From Saposhnikovia divaricata (taxonomy: Eukaryota > Streptophyta > Magnoliopsida > Apiales > Apiaceae): 64,000 nucleotides of DNA. How positions within the stretch are numbered: position 1 is the first letter of the stretch; each line of letters starts with the position of its first letter. Made by a program: the position numbers and the translations under genes. The notes beneath the pieces were generated by a model. That model did no database searches. It was not told the origin of the DNA and saw nothing but the letters and a program-made list of their open reading frames with translations. The DNA lies in NCBI GenBank assembly GCA_036435485.1, contig CM071600.1, positions 163,692,546-163,756,545 on the forward strand, in the 5' to 3' direction. Below are positions 12,028-24,709 of the stretch, piece after piece.

Positions 12028-12526
12028 TGTTGTGGAACGAAAAGTAGGGTGTATTTAATGCTAAGGTTTATGGAAGCTTCGAGTTTTAATGGCTGATCAA
12101 GTGTTTTGTGACTTAACTCGGGTCCTCACAAGATGCCTACGTATCTTGCAAATATCAAGAATCAAGCCAAAAAACGTAGTTCTGTTTGTGTGGAATCAGA
12201 TCCTTATATAGGTGTTGAGAACCCTAGAATTAGAGTAGAATTAGATGTCTTGGTGGGCAAGCCACGACTTAGGCCCAATTCTAGATCCTTCCGGATGAAA
12301 GGTGGATAAACATTGATATTGTATGTCTTGGAGGTCAGTCCAAAGATGATTTGGTTTCCTTTTGGTGTCAATAATGGAGTCTTTTATTTGGCTGATTTAA
12401 TAGCTACGAAATTATTATCATAATTAGGGTTTTGGGTCTCATAAATGGGCTTTGACTTTGGACCATCCTAGGTTCATTTAATGTGTCATTAAATGTATTT
12501 TTCGGGCTTATTTCCAGCCCAAATCA
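12028..12526 (-). repeat. 5' LTR of element A (499 bp)
   Basis: It begins TG on the minus strand at 12526 and ends CA at 12028, next to the primer-binding region. It aligns by eye along its length with the 512-bp LTR of element B (17478-17989), including the block before the end that contains TACGTATCTTGCAAATATCA. A TATA-like TATATAAGG lies at 12202-12210 on the minus strand and is the likely LTR promoter. No 3' LTR is in the window, so age cannot be estimated. Confidence 0.85.
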
Positions 12527-14642
12527 ATAACTCATCACCTCAATCACATAATTGACATTTAACAATTAAACAAGCATTTAATAAATTGCGAAAAATTCTA
12601 AGTCGTTATAACTTTACACCGAATTGTTTACATTATTAGACGTGTCTATAGATAAATGGTTTTTTTTACAAAGTTGGGTTGCCAATGTTATCATTCATAA
12701 CTTACCTGCTTGATCACTAAATTATATATTGTATCATTATCCATACATTTAAAAGTACAATATAGTTTTCCTCAAATGGCCTTTCTGGAAGGGGTCAATG
12801 CCCATATAAGATCAGTTTCTTGATTTCTCTGAAGCAGAATTAGAGCTCTGTAAGTCGATCCTTAAGAAAAACACACAACTCATATTCAATGAAAATGCAT
12901 TCTATAGTTTTTTTCTTCAACATATCAATAAAAAATCTTTTTCCTTCGTCAACTTAATTTCTAATGAATTTAATATTATATATATTGCTATTTTACCAAC
13001 TTAATATTTAAAAGTACATAATAAATGGTCATAACCATTCAGAAGGCATCTTGAATTCACAACACACATCAGTGAGAAAAGGTATGGAAATAATCTTAAA
13101 ACCATTAATTGTCATTTATTTTGAACCATTTTTTAATATAATTATCATTCAAAATCAAACCCGTTCATTTTTCTATAATTATCATTTTGATTATTTGTCC
13201 TTATATTTGTTTTTTGGTTTCCTCTTAATTAAAATATCCAAGAATGCAAAGTTAATTAATTAGTAAGTCCACATTAAAACTTATATTAATTTAGATGTAC
13301 TAATAGTTAAATAAACGCTTTACAATTATCTTTCAAAATCAGAGCCATCCATTTTTTTTCATTATTAGTATTTTAAATATCCATGTTTAAATTTTGTTTG
13401 TGATTTGCCATTAATTAAATAAAATCTTGGAATATAAGGACAATTATTTAGTAAGTTCGCAATAGATATAATACTAAATTAGATGTACAATTAATTAAAT
13501 ATATATAAATTTGATATGATACATGTGTAAATAAAATCTTGATTTCAAAGATATATTTATTTATTTTACTATTTCAAAATTTATAAATTTTACATTTTTT
13601 TATGTCTCATAATTTTCTCCGCTTCTTACCTTTTTCACCTCCATCTTTTATAAGATAATGAAATTGATGTATATGAATTATATGCGTAAACTTGACAAAA
13701 TAAAATAAGACTGCAAAAAAATCAGTTTATCTACTTTTTTGAGATTATACCACACCCCGGTGAGCATCCTTATTCCTTCCTCAAACTAAGTATGACTACC
13801 GTAGTTGTATATCTAAGAAGTGTTTGTATTTGTCAATTTAAATTATTAGATTGAGAAAAGTTAATGTTTGTGAATGATGTTGTTTTTTATAAAAGTTAAA
13901 CGCTTTATGTATCTACTTTTGATTTTCTTACTAACAAAAATACCTACACACTTATTCACACACACATGCATGTTCCAAATTAAAGCATATAACTTTTCTC
14001 AACTTACTAACACTTATATTAATATATTTGTTCGTGTTACGAATGCATCTTATGCCACAATTTTTTGTTGTCAGAGTAGTTATAAAAACCACCTATCTAT
14101 ATTCTCCAAAATCATTTTTGTACCTTAGTTGTCAACTTTAACATAGGAACTCTATAAGCTCAAGTCACTAAATTACATAACCTAAGATGTTCAATAATTT
14201 ATTCTTTTCATATATTTTTGATGAATTTACATAATTGTTTGTGGATCCTAAATATGAATGAATTTCATGTCATAGTTAATGATTGTCATTACATATACGA
14301 GAATATAAGGTGAATTTTATTTTTTAGAAAATAAATTTTCCACTTTGCTTTATTGGCAGGTCACCAGAAAATATGTAAACAAGGCAAACAATGATATGTT
14401 ATTAATGGGATGTGTGCTTTCTATAAAGTACTTTATGGTGTATGGATACAAACTTTTGTTGCTACATTTGCATTCGAAAAAGTAAGAAAATATATGATAA
14501 GTATGGTCGTTTGAGCTGTGTCGTTAACAGTATTTGTAATATTTTTCTGACCTTTAAGGTCAAGCGTATTTCTTTCTTAGGAATAGTTTGAAAATTACTG
14601 AATAATATATATAACTTTTTTACATAACTTTTTCATTTGATT
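12527..14642. other. AT-rich spacer without recognised gene
   Basis: Stops in all frames. The small ORFs are low-complexity. One short exon-like stretch (about 14360-14486) follows a pyrimidine-AG. Nothing else was recognised. Confidence 0.6.
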
Positions 14643-14645
14643 AAA

Positions 14646-14685
14646 ACTAGCATAAAAACCCGTGCGAGGCACGGGTCGTTAGCTT
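14646..14685 (-). mobile_element. Helitron-like 3' end, facing left
   Basis: The minus strand reads a CCCGTGC/GCACGGG hairpin with loop CTC, a short spacer, then CTAG before TTT. A hairpin close to a terminal CTRR is the known Helitron 3' end. The body would extend rightward. Its 5' TC end was not located. Confidence 0.5.
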
Positions 14686-15631
14686 AAATTGTATTTTTTA
14701 ATTAAACTATTCATGATCAGTATCGTTTGAAACATGTAATTGATTTTCATAGATTTAATCTTGTTAATTGCCTATGTGGTTATTGTGTACTTACTTAAAT
14801 ATGTTCAAATTTGTACTTTGAAAACTAATATGAGTAGTATTGATAGCAATCATGTCAGGTTTTAATTTTGTTGTGGGCCATAGAATATAATTTGAGTGTT
14901 TTATAGGTGTTGTCTAATTATTAATTAAGACGATTTTTTAGAGCACCTACATTCCTAAATTTTCTTAAAAAATGATGCATCCATTTAGCTGGATCTTCAA
15001 TAATATTCAAGGTAAAAATTTAATAGTCTTCAAGATGCTACATTCTGAGAATGTAGGTTTTAGTCCTGATTCCAATCAAAAACCTTCGTAAATCTTCTAA
15101 AACTTCTCAGGTGATTCGCTTTTACTTCTTAAAACTACATTTCTAACTCTTTTATTTGTTTTCTTCTAATTTCTTCATTTTAAGAATTCTTTGCCTTTAT
15201 TTCTCTTCCGATTTCCGCCTGACTTTCATTGAGTTATCTTCATAAATAATATATAATATATGGTCTTTTTTCCCCATAAAATGTCATATTTTAAATTGAA
15301 CATTAACTAATTTGTATATAAAAAGTAATGTTTTATTTGTCGAATTCGTCTTTTTGAAGCCAAACATTTTTATGACCCAAATAGTTTGACTAATAAATAA
15401 GTATATATATCTTATTTAGTAATATAAAATTTTCATTTTACGTTAACACGTCAATATTTTTTACTCTAATATATTGTTAGATAATATCCATCATATTAAT
15501 TATAATATCGGTTTATAACCCAATTGTGTATTTTATGTAGTTATTTTATCGATAAATGATAATCATTAAATAGTCCAAAACTCATTTAAAATGCAGTAAT
15601 ATTTAATTAATAACATTTCATCAATATCACA

Positions 15632-15800
15632 CACATATATATTGTGTGTATAATTTAAAATACATGTGAATATGTGATCTAATGGTATGAAGATACATAA
15701 TTTAACTCGGTGATCCACGTTTGAATATCATTAAGAATAATACTTCTATATATTAATAGGAACTTAGGAGTAAATTGGTGCTTTCAAATCAGTAATAATG
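15632..15800 (+). repeat. Third, more diverged tRNA-derived unit
   Basis: The same lead-in (ACACACATATATATTGTGTG...CATGTGA), then ATCTAATGGTATGA and a decayed B-box region CACGTTTGAATATC at the same spacing, then AGGAGTAAATTGGTG. It is homologous to the two units at 16183-16525. Confidence 0.5.
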
Positions 15801-16182
15801 TACTTTAGTTATTGACTTGATCATATATGTAATATTTTTCATAAAAAATACATTATGCATTTCATATTGTTTCTTTATATAAAACCAAATATTGCCCCGC
15901 TTAATCGGTATACATAGAGATATCATGTGTATTATTGAAAACACGTATAGATGAGTGCTTAGGTTGTTTAAGGGAATAATTATATAGTAATTTTTTTTAT
16001 TATTATGTTGATTATTATTGTTATTACAATTTTATAATATTATCAAACCATATATTATGTATCAATAATTTATATTTTAATTTAATATGTTATAGTTTAA
16101 ATCAATAAATGTAAATGCAACATGACAAAAAATTACTAATATGTCGTAATATTATAATATTAGAAATTTTTTTCACTAAAAC

Positions 16183-16525
16183 AACACACACATACATCTT
16201 TTATGTGTATGATTTAAAACACATGTGATTGAGTGGTGTAGTGGTAAAAAGATTTGTTAATTAACTCGGGAACCCAAGTTCAATTCCCACAAACTATAAC
16301 TTTTTCAAAAAATTGAGAATAGAAGGATAAATTAGTAATCATACTATATTCGCACAACACACATACATCTATAATGTGTATGATTTACGACATATGTGAT
16401 TGAGTGGTGTAGTGGTAGAAAGATATGTTAAATAACTTGAAGACCCAAGTTCAATCCCCACCAACAACCATTTTTTTAAAAATTTGAGAATAGAGGGATA
16501 AATTGGTAATTACAATACATTAAAA
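16183..16525 (+). repeat. Two tandem tRNA-derived (SINE-like) units
   Basis: The units are about 171 bp apart. Each has TGGTGTAGTGG (16234-16244, 16405-16415), a perfect fit to the pol III A box TRGYNNARNGG. About 31 bp after each lies AAGTTCAATTCCC or AAGTTCAATCCCC (16276, 16447), close to the B box. Each is followed by a TTGAGAATAGA..GGATAAATT..GTAAT tail. They are not functional tRNAs because no acceptor stem closes. Confidence 0.7.
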
Positions 16526-17006
16526 AATCTCACTATTTTTATCTTGTGTTGGCCTATTATATATATAATAATAGATTAATAAGTGAAAATTATTGATCGG
16601 TTTTCGGTCAATCCGTGTCGATCCGGTTTGGTCCAATTTTGGACATTTGTGAAACCATATATGCAATATAACATGGCCATTTGACAGCCTCCAAAGGTCA
16701 AATTAGAGGTCCATTCAGTATAACATATTTATTCAACAACTTCCAAAGAGTTAACACTTCATATTCCGATTGCCTTAATAGAAGAGAAAAACGTGTACAT
16801 TCTTATATTTATATTAAAAATTATGTTTTAAGGTTTTTTATGCCCGGTCCTCTAAACAAGGCTATATTAGATTGAATTTTTCGTAAAAAAAGGATAAAAT
16901 GTCATAAAATTATTTGGAAAAAAATAAAATAACAAAATAATTTATTTTTTGATATTTATATATATATATATATATATATATGGTAATTGTTTAATATTTT
17001 TTAGAA

Positions 17007-17041
17007 TTGTGCGTTCGGTGCGTAGCACGGGTAAAATGCTA
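17007..17041 (+). mobile_element. Helitron-like 3' end, facing right
   Basis: GTGCGTAGCAC hairpin-like core, GGTAAAATG, then CTAG before T. It is the inverted counterpart of the end at 14646. The two ends together could also be read as roughly 19-bp imperfect terminal inverted repeats of one 2.4-kb element (ACTAGCAT...ACCCGTGC), but no matching target duplication was found. Confidence 0.5.
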
Positions 17042-17334
17042 GTATATATAGGCTAGTATTCAAATAGAAACCAAAATTAAAATAGAAACTTGAATCTAAT
17101 CTAAGCCCTTAGATTTATGTAATCTAATGGCCCCGCTTGGGGTACCAAACACAAGTCCAGTACACCCTCATACACATAATCCCAACTAATCCCTCCGTTT
17201 TTAATTTAACTTTTCCCGTCAATCGATAAGTTTTTTTGAAATCCGACTTCACTGTATTTTTCTCCATCTTCCAATGATCAATTTGAATACCATATGTGAT
17301 ATATTGCGACGCAATTTAGAAATTTTTCTATTTA

Positions 17335-17378
17335 GTTTTTAGTTTCTAGTTTAATAGTGGTTTCTATGAGAATAAGAC

Positions 17379-17435
<57 letters not shown>

Positions 17436-17477
17436 CTTACTAAAATAAAAACCACTCTTAAACTAGAAATTAGAAAC
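17335..17477. repeat. AT microsatellite between inverted arms
   Basis: A (TA)n run at about 17380-17432 is flanked by arms that are inverted copies of each other (TTTCTAGTTTAATAGTGGTTT on the left; its near-complement in AACCACTCTTAAACTAGAAA on the right). Element B begins directly after the right arm. Confidence 0.65.
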
Positions 17478-17989
17478 TGATATGGGCTGAAAGTAAGCCC
17501 GAAAGACACATTTAATGATACATTAAATGAACCTAAGATGGTCCAAGGTCAAAACCCAATTATGAGGCCCAAAACCCTAATTATAATAATAAATTCGTAA
17601 TTAAATAAATCAGCCAATAAAGGGCTCTGTTATTGAGTCCAATGAAGACCCAAACTCTTCAAGGAGTAGTCCCCAAGTCATATGAGTCCAATAGGAATAA
17701 GCCTTCCTCATGGAAGGATCTAGAAGTCTATCTAAAACGGGTATCTTGTCCACCAAGACACAAAAACCCTACCCTAATTCCAAGGCATCCAACGCCTGTA
17801 TAAGGACCTGATCCTTCACAATTAGAACTGCGTTTTATTGGCTTGATTCTTGATATTTGCAAGATACGTAGGCATCTTGTGAGGACAGATTGAGTCACGA
17901 AACACTTGATCAGCCATAGAAGTTTGAAGCTCTCTCAAACCCTAGCAGTCAATACGCAATAAATACACCCTACTTTTGATTCCATAACA
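17478..17989 (+). repeat. 5' LTR of element B (512 bp)
   Basis: TG at 17478, CA at 17988-17989, homologous throughout to the LTR of A. TATAAGG at 17799-17805 is the likely promoter TATA. It is followed after one base by the primer-binding region (17991-18008). Confidence 0.88.
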
Positions 17990-18022
17990 TTTGGCGTCAT
18001 CTGTGGGAAACAGATATTAACC

Positions 18023-19912
18023 ATGGTTACCACTCGGAGAACACCAACACTTTCTGAAACCACTACCAGCACCACCGGACCCCCAACTACGGAACAGGTA
18101 CCACCAGGAGCGGGTTCCCAACCTCTGATTACTCAGACCCAAGGGACGGATCCCCCAAGGTCTGAAACTCAAACTCAAGGATCGTTGCCTCTAGTAACGA
18201 ATCCCTCTAGCCAAGAGACGAATCCCCTGTAGATGATAGTCTCCCCTCTTGGAGGCCACACCCTTCCCCCTACAGCCCAAATCTCTACCACCATGATTCC
18301 TGCAAGCACGAAACCGGTGTACGGGTTACCTAATTACCCCCCGTACCAGGCTGGGCCAAGCGGGCACACCCTCCAAATACATGAACCATACCATCCCATA
18401 TACATCAGGGGTTTAAGACCCAACCAAGGCCAAGAGTACTGTGACTATTCTGGCCCATATTCTGATGATTCCTTGACTGAAGATGATGATCGCGACGAAG
18501 CCCCGAGGAGGCGACACGCTAGCAAGGAGCCTATTGGGCGCTCCCGAAGAGCTCATGATCGGCCACCCATGACTGCCATGGATAAAATCAAGGCCCATGA
18601 AGCCAAGATTCATAAGTTGAAGAAGGACATGGCTAGAGAGCATCAAAGGCAGAATCGCCCCCCTCCGAGGTCAGGAGAGATTCCCTTTGTAGACTTGGAA
18701 GGACCAACAACGAAAGAGAAGAGGACCGAGGGTCCTAGGAACGAGACTACACGGGCAGAGATCCCAAAGACCTAATGCAACTAGGAGATCCTGATGATCC
18801 GACCCCTCCATTCACTAAAAAGGTAATGAATGCACATACATCTTGGAAGTTTAAATGCCCACCATAAATACTTATGATGGAATGGGAGACCCCGTTAACC
18901 ACGTAAGGACATTCTCTAACGCACTACTACTACAACCCGTCAGCGATGCTCTGAAGTGTAGGGCGTTTCCCCAAACCCTAGTGGGCATGGCGCAGCGCTG
19001 GTATTGTCGTTTACCCCCGAACTTTATTGCCTCTTTCAGGAAGCGCAGCACTGCCTTCATCAGCCAGTTCATTGGCGGAAGGATCCATGAAAAGGATTCT
19101 GCATACCTTATGACCGTAATACAAGGGAGGAATGAAAGTCTCAGAGATTATCTCAAGCGATTCACCAAGGAGACTATCGCAATTACTGATTTGGAAAACA
19201 AAGTGGCCATGGTAGCCTTACAGAATGAACATCAAATATTTTCTTTAAGATGTCATTGGCTAAGCACTGCCCCGAGAGCATGAATGAGCTCCAAAAAAAG
19301 GCAAGTAAGTATATCAAAGCTGAGGATAGTCTAAAGAAGGAAGCAACAACGGGAAACACCGAGAACGGTGACAATTCTAGGAAGCGAAAGGCAGAACAAG
19401 AATATGATGGGAAAGATAAATACCCACGCATGAATAGAGATTCTGATTCGGCTCCTAAAAAGGGAAATCCGGGGCAAAGGTTTACGGAATATGCAAGGTT
19501 GAATGCCTCGAGGAGTCAAATCCTGATGGATATAGAGAAGGATAGGGATGTACGATGGCCGAAGCCACTAAGGACTGATCCTGAGAAAAGAAATAAGAAC
19601 CAGTACTGTCGGTTCCAAAAAGATGTGGGACACGACACTGAGGACTGTAGACAGCTGAAAGACGAGATTGAATTCCTGATCCGGAGAGGAAAATTGGATA
19701 AATTTTGTAAAGACGGGGATCGGGGGAACCCACGACGGGATAATTATAGGAAGGATGATGATCATAATCGTAACCCACAGCCCCGAGGGCTGGTGATAAA
19801 TATGATTTTTGGTGGCCCAACAGCTGCCGGGTCAAGTAGAAATTCCAGAAAGGCGTATGCACGAGAGGTAATGCACATTATGGGGGAAGCACCGAAGCGT
19901 GCAAAGACATAA
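18023..19912 (+). pseudogene. Gag of element B (broken)
   Basis: Starts MVTTRRTPTLSETTT at 18023. TAG at 18230-18232 replaces a CAG kept in A. Frameshifts lie near 18765 and 19230. The capsid core ALKCRAFPQTLVGMAQRWY lies near 18950. The knuckle reads CRFQKDVGHDTEDC near 19610, so the histidine that replaces the second cysteine in A is itself lost (H to Q). In contrast to A and G, the junction AYAREVMHI is open here, but TAA at 19910-19912 stops the frame just before the protease. Confidence 0.85.
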
Positions 19913-20840
19913 GTCGTAATTGGATTTGATGAATCGGACCTAGAAGGGGTGAAATTCCCCCACGACGATCCGCTGGTTATCTCACCTATGATAGGCAACT
20001 TCCAAGTGAGGAGAGTCTTGATAGACAATGGGGCTTTAGTGGATATCCTCTTTCATGATGCCTTCTTGAAGATGGGGTATAGTGAATCCCAGCTGACACC
20101 TTCGAATATGCCCATCTACGGGTTCAATGGGGTGGAGTCGAAAGTCGCGGGGACAATTCAGTTACCCATGACTATCGGGCAAGAGCCGAGAGAAGCCACT
20201 CAGATGCTGAATTTCTTAGTCATAAAGGCCACCTCCACCGATAATGCTATCTTGGGTAGAACGGGACTTTATGCATTCAAGGCGGTGGCCTCTACCTATC
20301 ACCTGAAGATCAAGTTTCCAACCAGAAACGGAGTGGGAGAAGAGAAGGGAGATCAAAAAATGGCAAGGAGTTGTTATGTGGCCGCTCTAAGGCCTGACGG
20401 AATCGGGGGCAGGTCCGCCCAATTAAGGATATGGACATCCGCAAAGATGAAGAGAGGCGAGGAAAGCCGGCTGAGGATTTGGTCCCCATACCAATGGAGA
20501 TAGGGGACCCTGAAAAAGTTATTTAAATCGGGGAATCTATGAAAGACCCCCTACAAAGCAATCTGATTGCCTTCTTACAAGACAACAATGACGTGTTTGC
20601 ATGGACAGCGACCGATATGCTAGGGATCGATCCCCAATTGATAACACATAACTTGAATGTAGACCCGGGAAGGAAGACAGTGAAACAAAAGAAGAGAAAT
20701 TTCGCACCTGAGAGGTAAGAGGCCATAAAACAAGAAGTTGATAAACTCCTGGAAGCGGGGTTCATCGAGGAAATCCAATTCCCGGAATGGTTGGCAAATC
20801 CTGTGATGGTCAAAAAGGCTAATGGGAAGTGGAGAATGTG
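19913..20840 (+). pseudogene. Protease, linker and first RT residues of element B
   Basis: Active-site segment VLIDNGALVDILF near 20010; GQEPREATQML then AILGRTGLYAF. A one-base loss near 20405 (GGG GGC against GGG GGG C in G) shifts the frame. TAA at 20716-20718 replaces CAA. RT begins (PVMVKKANGKWRM) and is cut at 20840 by solo LTR C. Confidence 0.83.
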
Positions 20841-23800
20841 TGTAACAGCCCCAGATCCGGGGTCGGGGACCTGGTCGTTACGGTCTCATATTCCATAACA
20901 ATACTTGCACTTGAATAAAAATAAATAAATAGCATGCTATGACCCCACAATAATACCACATCACACACAACCAGTTATAGTCCCAGAGATGAAATTGAAA
21001 TAAGTCTCTACTTACAAGATCCACGAGTTAATAGTTATTACAACCCAAAATGATTACAGCATAATTTTAATAGTTTATGCCGTTGATTAACATTAGTCAT
21101 ACATATAATTAAGGCCAGTAAACAAAAGCTGCCAGTCTAGTCTACTGGTTGCTCCTACCTCAGCAATGGCAGCAACGATATCAGCGGGTAGTCCTATGAC
21201 TAGGGTCACCTGCTTGCGCCGAGTGCGCCTTACGCGGGCCATCAGACCTAGCTGTTGTTGTGATATAATAAATAAAGCAAGGGTTAGCAATAGCCCGCCA
21301 AAAATAATATATCTGAACAACAATAATATATAACAGTTCTAAAATATCAATGAAACCATATGCCATGAATGAAACGAACAAGACACTAGTATAATGTGAA
21401 AGATGAAGTTACAAGGTAACTCAAAATATATACTCCGTAAACATATCTGCTATGCAAGATATGGGCAATATATCAACATATATCATAAGGAAGAAATTTC
21501 AGGAAAATATTGCACTTCCAGTTTGAATACTTTTCAACCCTGCCACCACTGATAATGTTGCAGAAAATCTCAAACTCTGAAAGATGAACTAATAATGGAG
21601 CATTGAGCAACAAAAGATTCAATTTGATGAATAGCAACCAAGTTGCGAATGGAAAGAATAGCTTCAAAAATTTATGACCAGGCAATCCAACAAAATAAAT
21701 AACAGCTCTCAAGTAAGGTTTCCTTATGATTTGGAAGATAGATTTAAATAAAAATAGAATTTTGGGAACCTCCACTTGATAAAAATAATCATAAAAAGAC
21801 TCAGAAATATTTTACATAATATTTGAAGGTCGAAGGTAATAATTGAATAAAATAAATCATTTTTAAAACTGGTTAAAAGAAGAATATTTATTAAATCATA
21901 AATATTTAAAGAATATTCTTAATATAAAATATTGCTCATAAATAACCCTCGAATAAATATATAAAAATATTCACTAAATAAATAAATCCTCAAATAAATA
22001 TTCAAAATAATATCCATTAAATAAATCAACCTTAAATGAATATTCAAAATAATATTCATTAAATAATTAAAGCTCAAATGAATATTCAAATAATATTCAT
22101 TAAATAAGTAAAACTCAAATGAATATTCACAACAATATTCATTAAAGAAATAATGGAAAAATATTTATTTAAATATTTTTCTCAGAAAATAATCACTATA
22201 TATATACAGAAATACCGACTCCCGGTCTATATTTGAAGAATGAAGATCATATGCCTTTCACTAAGGGTCTTAGCAATATCTGGCTTATAACTAATATATC
22301 ACATATCTAGCTTATAAGCCAGTATCAAGTCATAAAACAAGTATCAGAATACTTTGAAAGCAGGCATGCATGCTATGGCATATGTATAACAATAATCAAA
22401 TCATATATATTATCACAACAACAGTTCCAAAATGTTTGGAAACTTGCCTGGTAATCTTGTGTGGGTAGTGTGTCCTGGGTCAGTCCGGTGATCTACAAAC
22501 AATCAAAATATTCGAGATTAATCACTTAACGCTTTTGAAATGCTATGTATATACTTTACTTAGGTTAAAACACGCTTTCAAGTTATCTCGTTATGCACCC
22601 TTTAGTGTACTCTTATTAATCACCGTTATGATCCGACACCTGTTCCTTATTAAGGCATGTCATTACACTTACACTTGGTAGGTACTTAAGTCGTATAAGT
22701 TCTAAGGTCGGTCATTTACTAACAAAGATTATACCTCGAGATTTATTGTCCAATTTCTAAGTGGTTTTCCAAAATTATAACCAAGTGTTCCTCAAAGGGT
22801 TTCATTCGTACTTAACCTTGATTCGAACATTTTTATAAAATCGAAAAACGATCCTTTTGACATGGGGTCTTCTCTCACACCTTAATTATGATATCTAATA
22901 TTTAATTATCAAGGTTCGCCACTGAATTAATCATGTCAAGGGGGTTCAATATCAGTTACGAACTCGCACCTACGGTTTCAAACGACTTTTACTAAATTTG
23001 CCATATCTCATAAATCGTAAGTCCATTTATTTCGATTTTCACGCCAAAACGATCTATGACTCGAGATCTACAAGGGCAGGTCATATACTCATTAAGTTCA
23101 AAGACTTACACCTACTGTTATGCACGAATTTTAAAGGTTAACGAAATTTCGGCATTATGACGGCTATAATACGAACATTTCCAAATTTATCACATCAGAA
23201 CCAAGCCACACCGGGCATACCATACATCTTAACAAGTCCAAGAACATCTCACTTCATCATCATAATCATCATATTACTTAGATAAACTAAACCAACTACA
23301 TAATCATGCTTACATGCTTATAATAACATAATAATCATAACTAATCTAAAAACCACCAAGAACATCCATAAACTCAAAGTAAGATCTAGGGTTTAGGTGA
23401 GATATACCTTCCTTGGAGTGTGTATAAGCCTTAATAAACCTTGTATAGTCCTTAGAACACCTTAACCAAGCTTAGATCATCCAAAGAAACAAGAAAACTA
23501 ATGTTAGTTCTTGAAAGTTACTATTAATCCTCAACCTTCATGATTTTATAACTCAAGAATGGAATGGAATTTGAGGCTAAGATTCAAAGGAGATCTTAGT
23601 TATGAAATATAGGACTCACCTAATTAATCTTGAGATTTATAAATGGTGGGAAGTTGCACTTTGATCTTGGAATTAGAGGATGGGCCGAATGAAAGGAAAT
23701 GGAGAGAATGGTGGAGTTTGCTTGATTTTCTCTTGTTCTCATCTAGTCTAATGTGTATTATTGTGATGTTTAGATAATATCTTGGCATAAAGTAGCTTTA

Positions 23801-24704
23801 ATAAAGTGATTTGGTCATGCATGATGCCATTCAAGTGGACAAGTGTTGGTGTTTAGTGGTTTGATGATGAGATTAAGCTAACTACTTGGTTTATTTCTAG
23901 TATTGCTAGTTAGCATTGTAACTAGCTTGGTTACTTGATTCTATCCACTTGCACATGCATGCATCTTGGCTGTCTGCTTATTTCTTTGTCCGGTTATTAC
24001 TCAATTTCATTGAACGTTCGGAGGAATATCTCAAGTATTTCTTGTTTGGGTTTTACCGGAAACCTTCTTAATATTTATACTACCATTCTCAATCCTCCTT
24101 TATAATCCTTGAATTTTAATTCCTCAAATCTCTTTAATAAATCCTTAAATCCTTCAGTGTCTAGGGAAATCTCGGAGAAAATAAAAGTGCTATTTTTCTG
24201 AATCTGATATCGTTTACATACACTTATTTTGCCTATAGATCATTAATACGAACTCAGAAATCCGTTCGGAATACTTCTACATAGTGTCGTCTAATAATAT
24301 TCCAATTTCCACCAAAAACACTATTCATTGCTTTTTCTCTCTTTTATTCCTTGTACTTAAAAAGATGTTCTTGCGCTTCCTTGAGCGCTTCTTATCCCTT
24401 TTACGGAATCACTGGACTTATACTAGATATCGATTTGGATGACATGAGCTACCAGATATCGATTTGGATGACATGAGAATATTTCCTTCCTCTTTGGAAT
24501 ACCCTATCTTACTCTCTAGGAGATAGATTATTCTAATCTAAGTTGTCAACCAATTGCATTATTCATGGCATATAAATATTTGAATCCAAATTCGTTAAAT
24601 ATTCATTCATTAAACCAATGATACATTGTAGTCGTAACCACTATTCATTCATACTCCATTACATAATAAAAGTTTTAATTCTACCAAAAATCTGGGTTCT
24701 TACA
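20841..24704 (-). mobile_element. C: solo LTR (3864 bp) of a Del/Tekay-like gypsy family
   Basis: Plus-strand ends TGTAACAGCCCC and GGGTTCTTACA, with exact 5-bp target copies ATGTG at 20836-20840 and 24705-24709. It is related to the LTRs of D by shared blocks (AGATCCGGGGTC near the start, GCATGCTATGGCATATGTATA, CACACCGGGCATACCA), so by homology its orientation is minus. It has no internal region or second LTR, as left by LTR-LTR recombination. It sits inside the RT of B. ORFs within it have no retroelement content. Confidence 0.9.
24421..24478. repeat. 29-bp tandem duplication in solo LTR C
   Basis: TA(C/T)(T/C)AGATATCGATTTGG... occurs twice head to tail (24421-24449, 24450-24478) with three differences. 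Confidence 0.85.
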
Positions 24705-24709
24705 ATGTG

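Larger units (their letters stand above)
1..12526 (-). mobile_element. Element A: Ty3/gypsy Tat-type retrotransposon, 3' end outside window
   Basis: Gag, protease, RT and RNase H read in order on the minus strand downstream of a 5' LTR at 12028-12526. The 3' part (rest of the second RNase H, integrase, 3' LTR) lies left of base 1. A second RNase H domain after RT-RNase H is the known hallmark of the Tat (Ogre/Retand) group. The element is split at 1968/9850 by a copia element. It is not autonomous: there is a frameshift near 11880 and stops at 10646, 10160-10165, 1452 and 96. The base run after the 5' LTR, ATAAC (12527-12531), is the expected position of its target duplication, but the partner copy is not in the window. 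Confidence 0.88.

Noticed and set aside
16224..16290. Possible tRNA gene
   Set aside because: A and B boxes are present, but there is no closing acceptor stem, no clear anticodon arm, and the unit is repeated in tandem.
21093..21775. Small minus-strand ORFs in solo LTR C
   Set aside because: Within an LTR, not conserved in the homologous LTRs of D.
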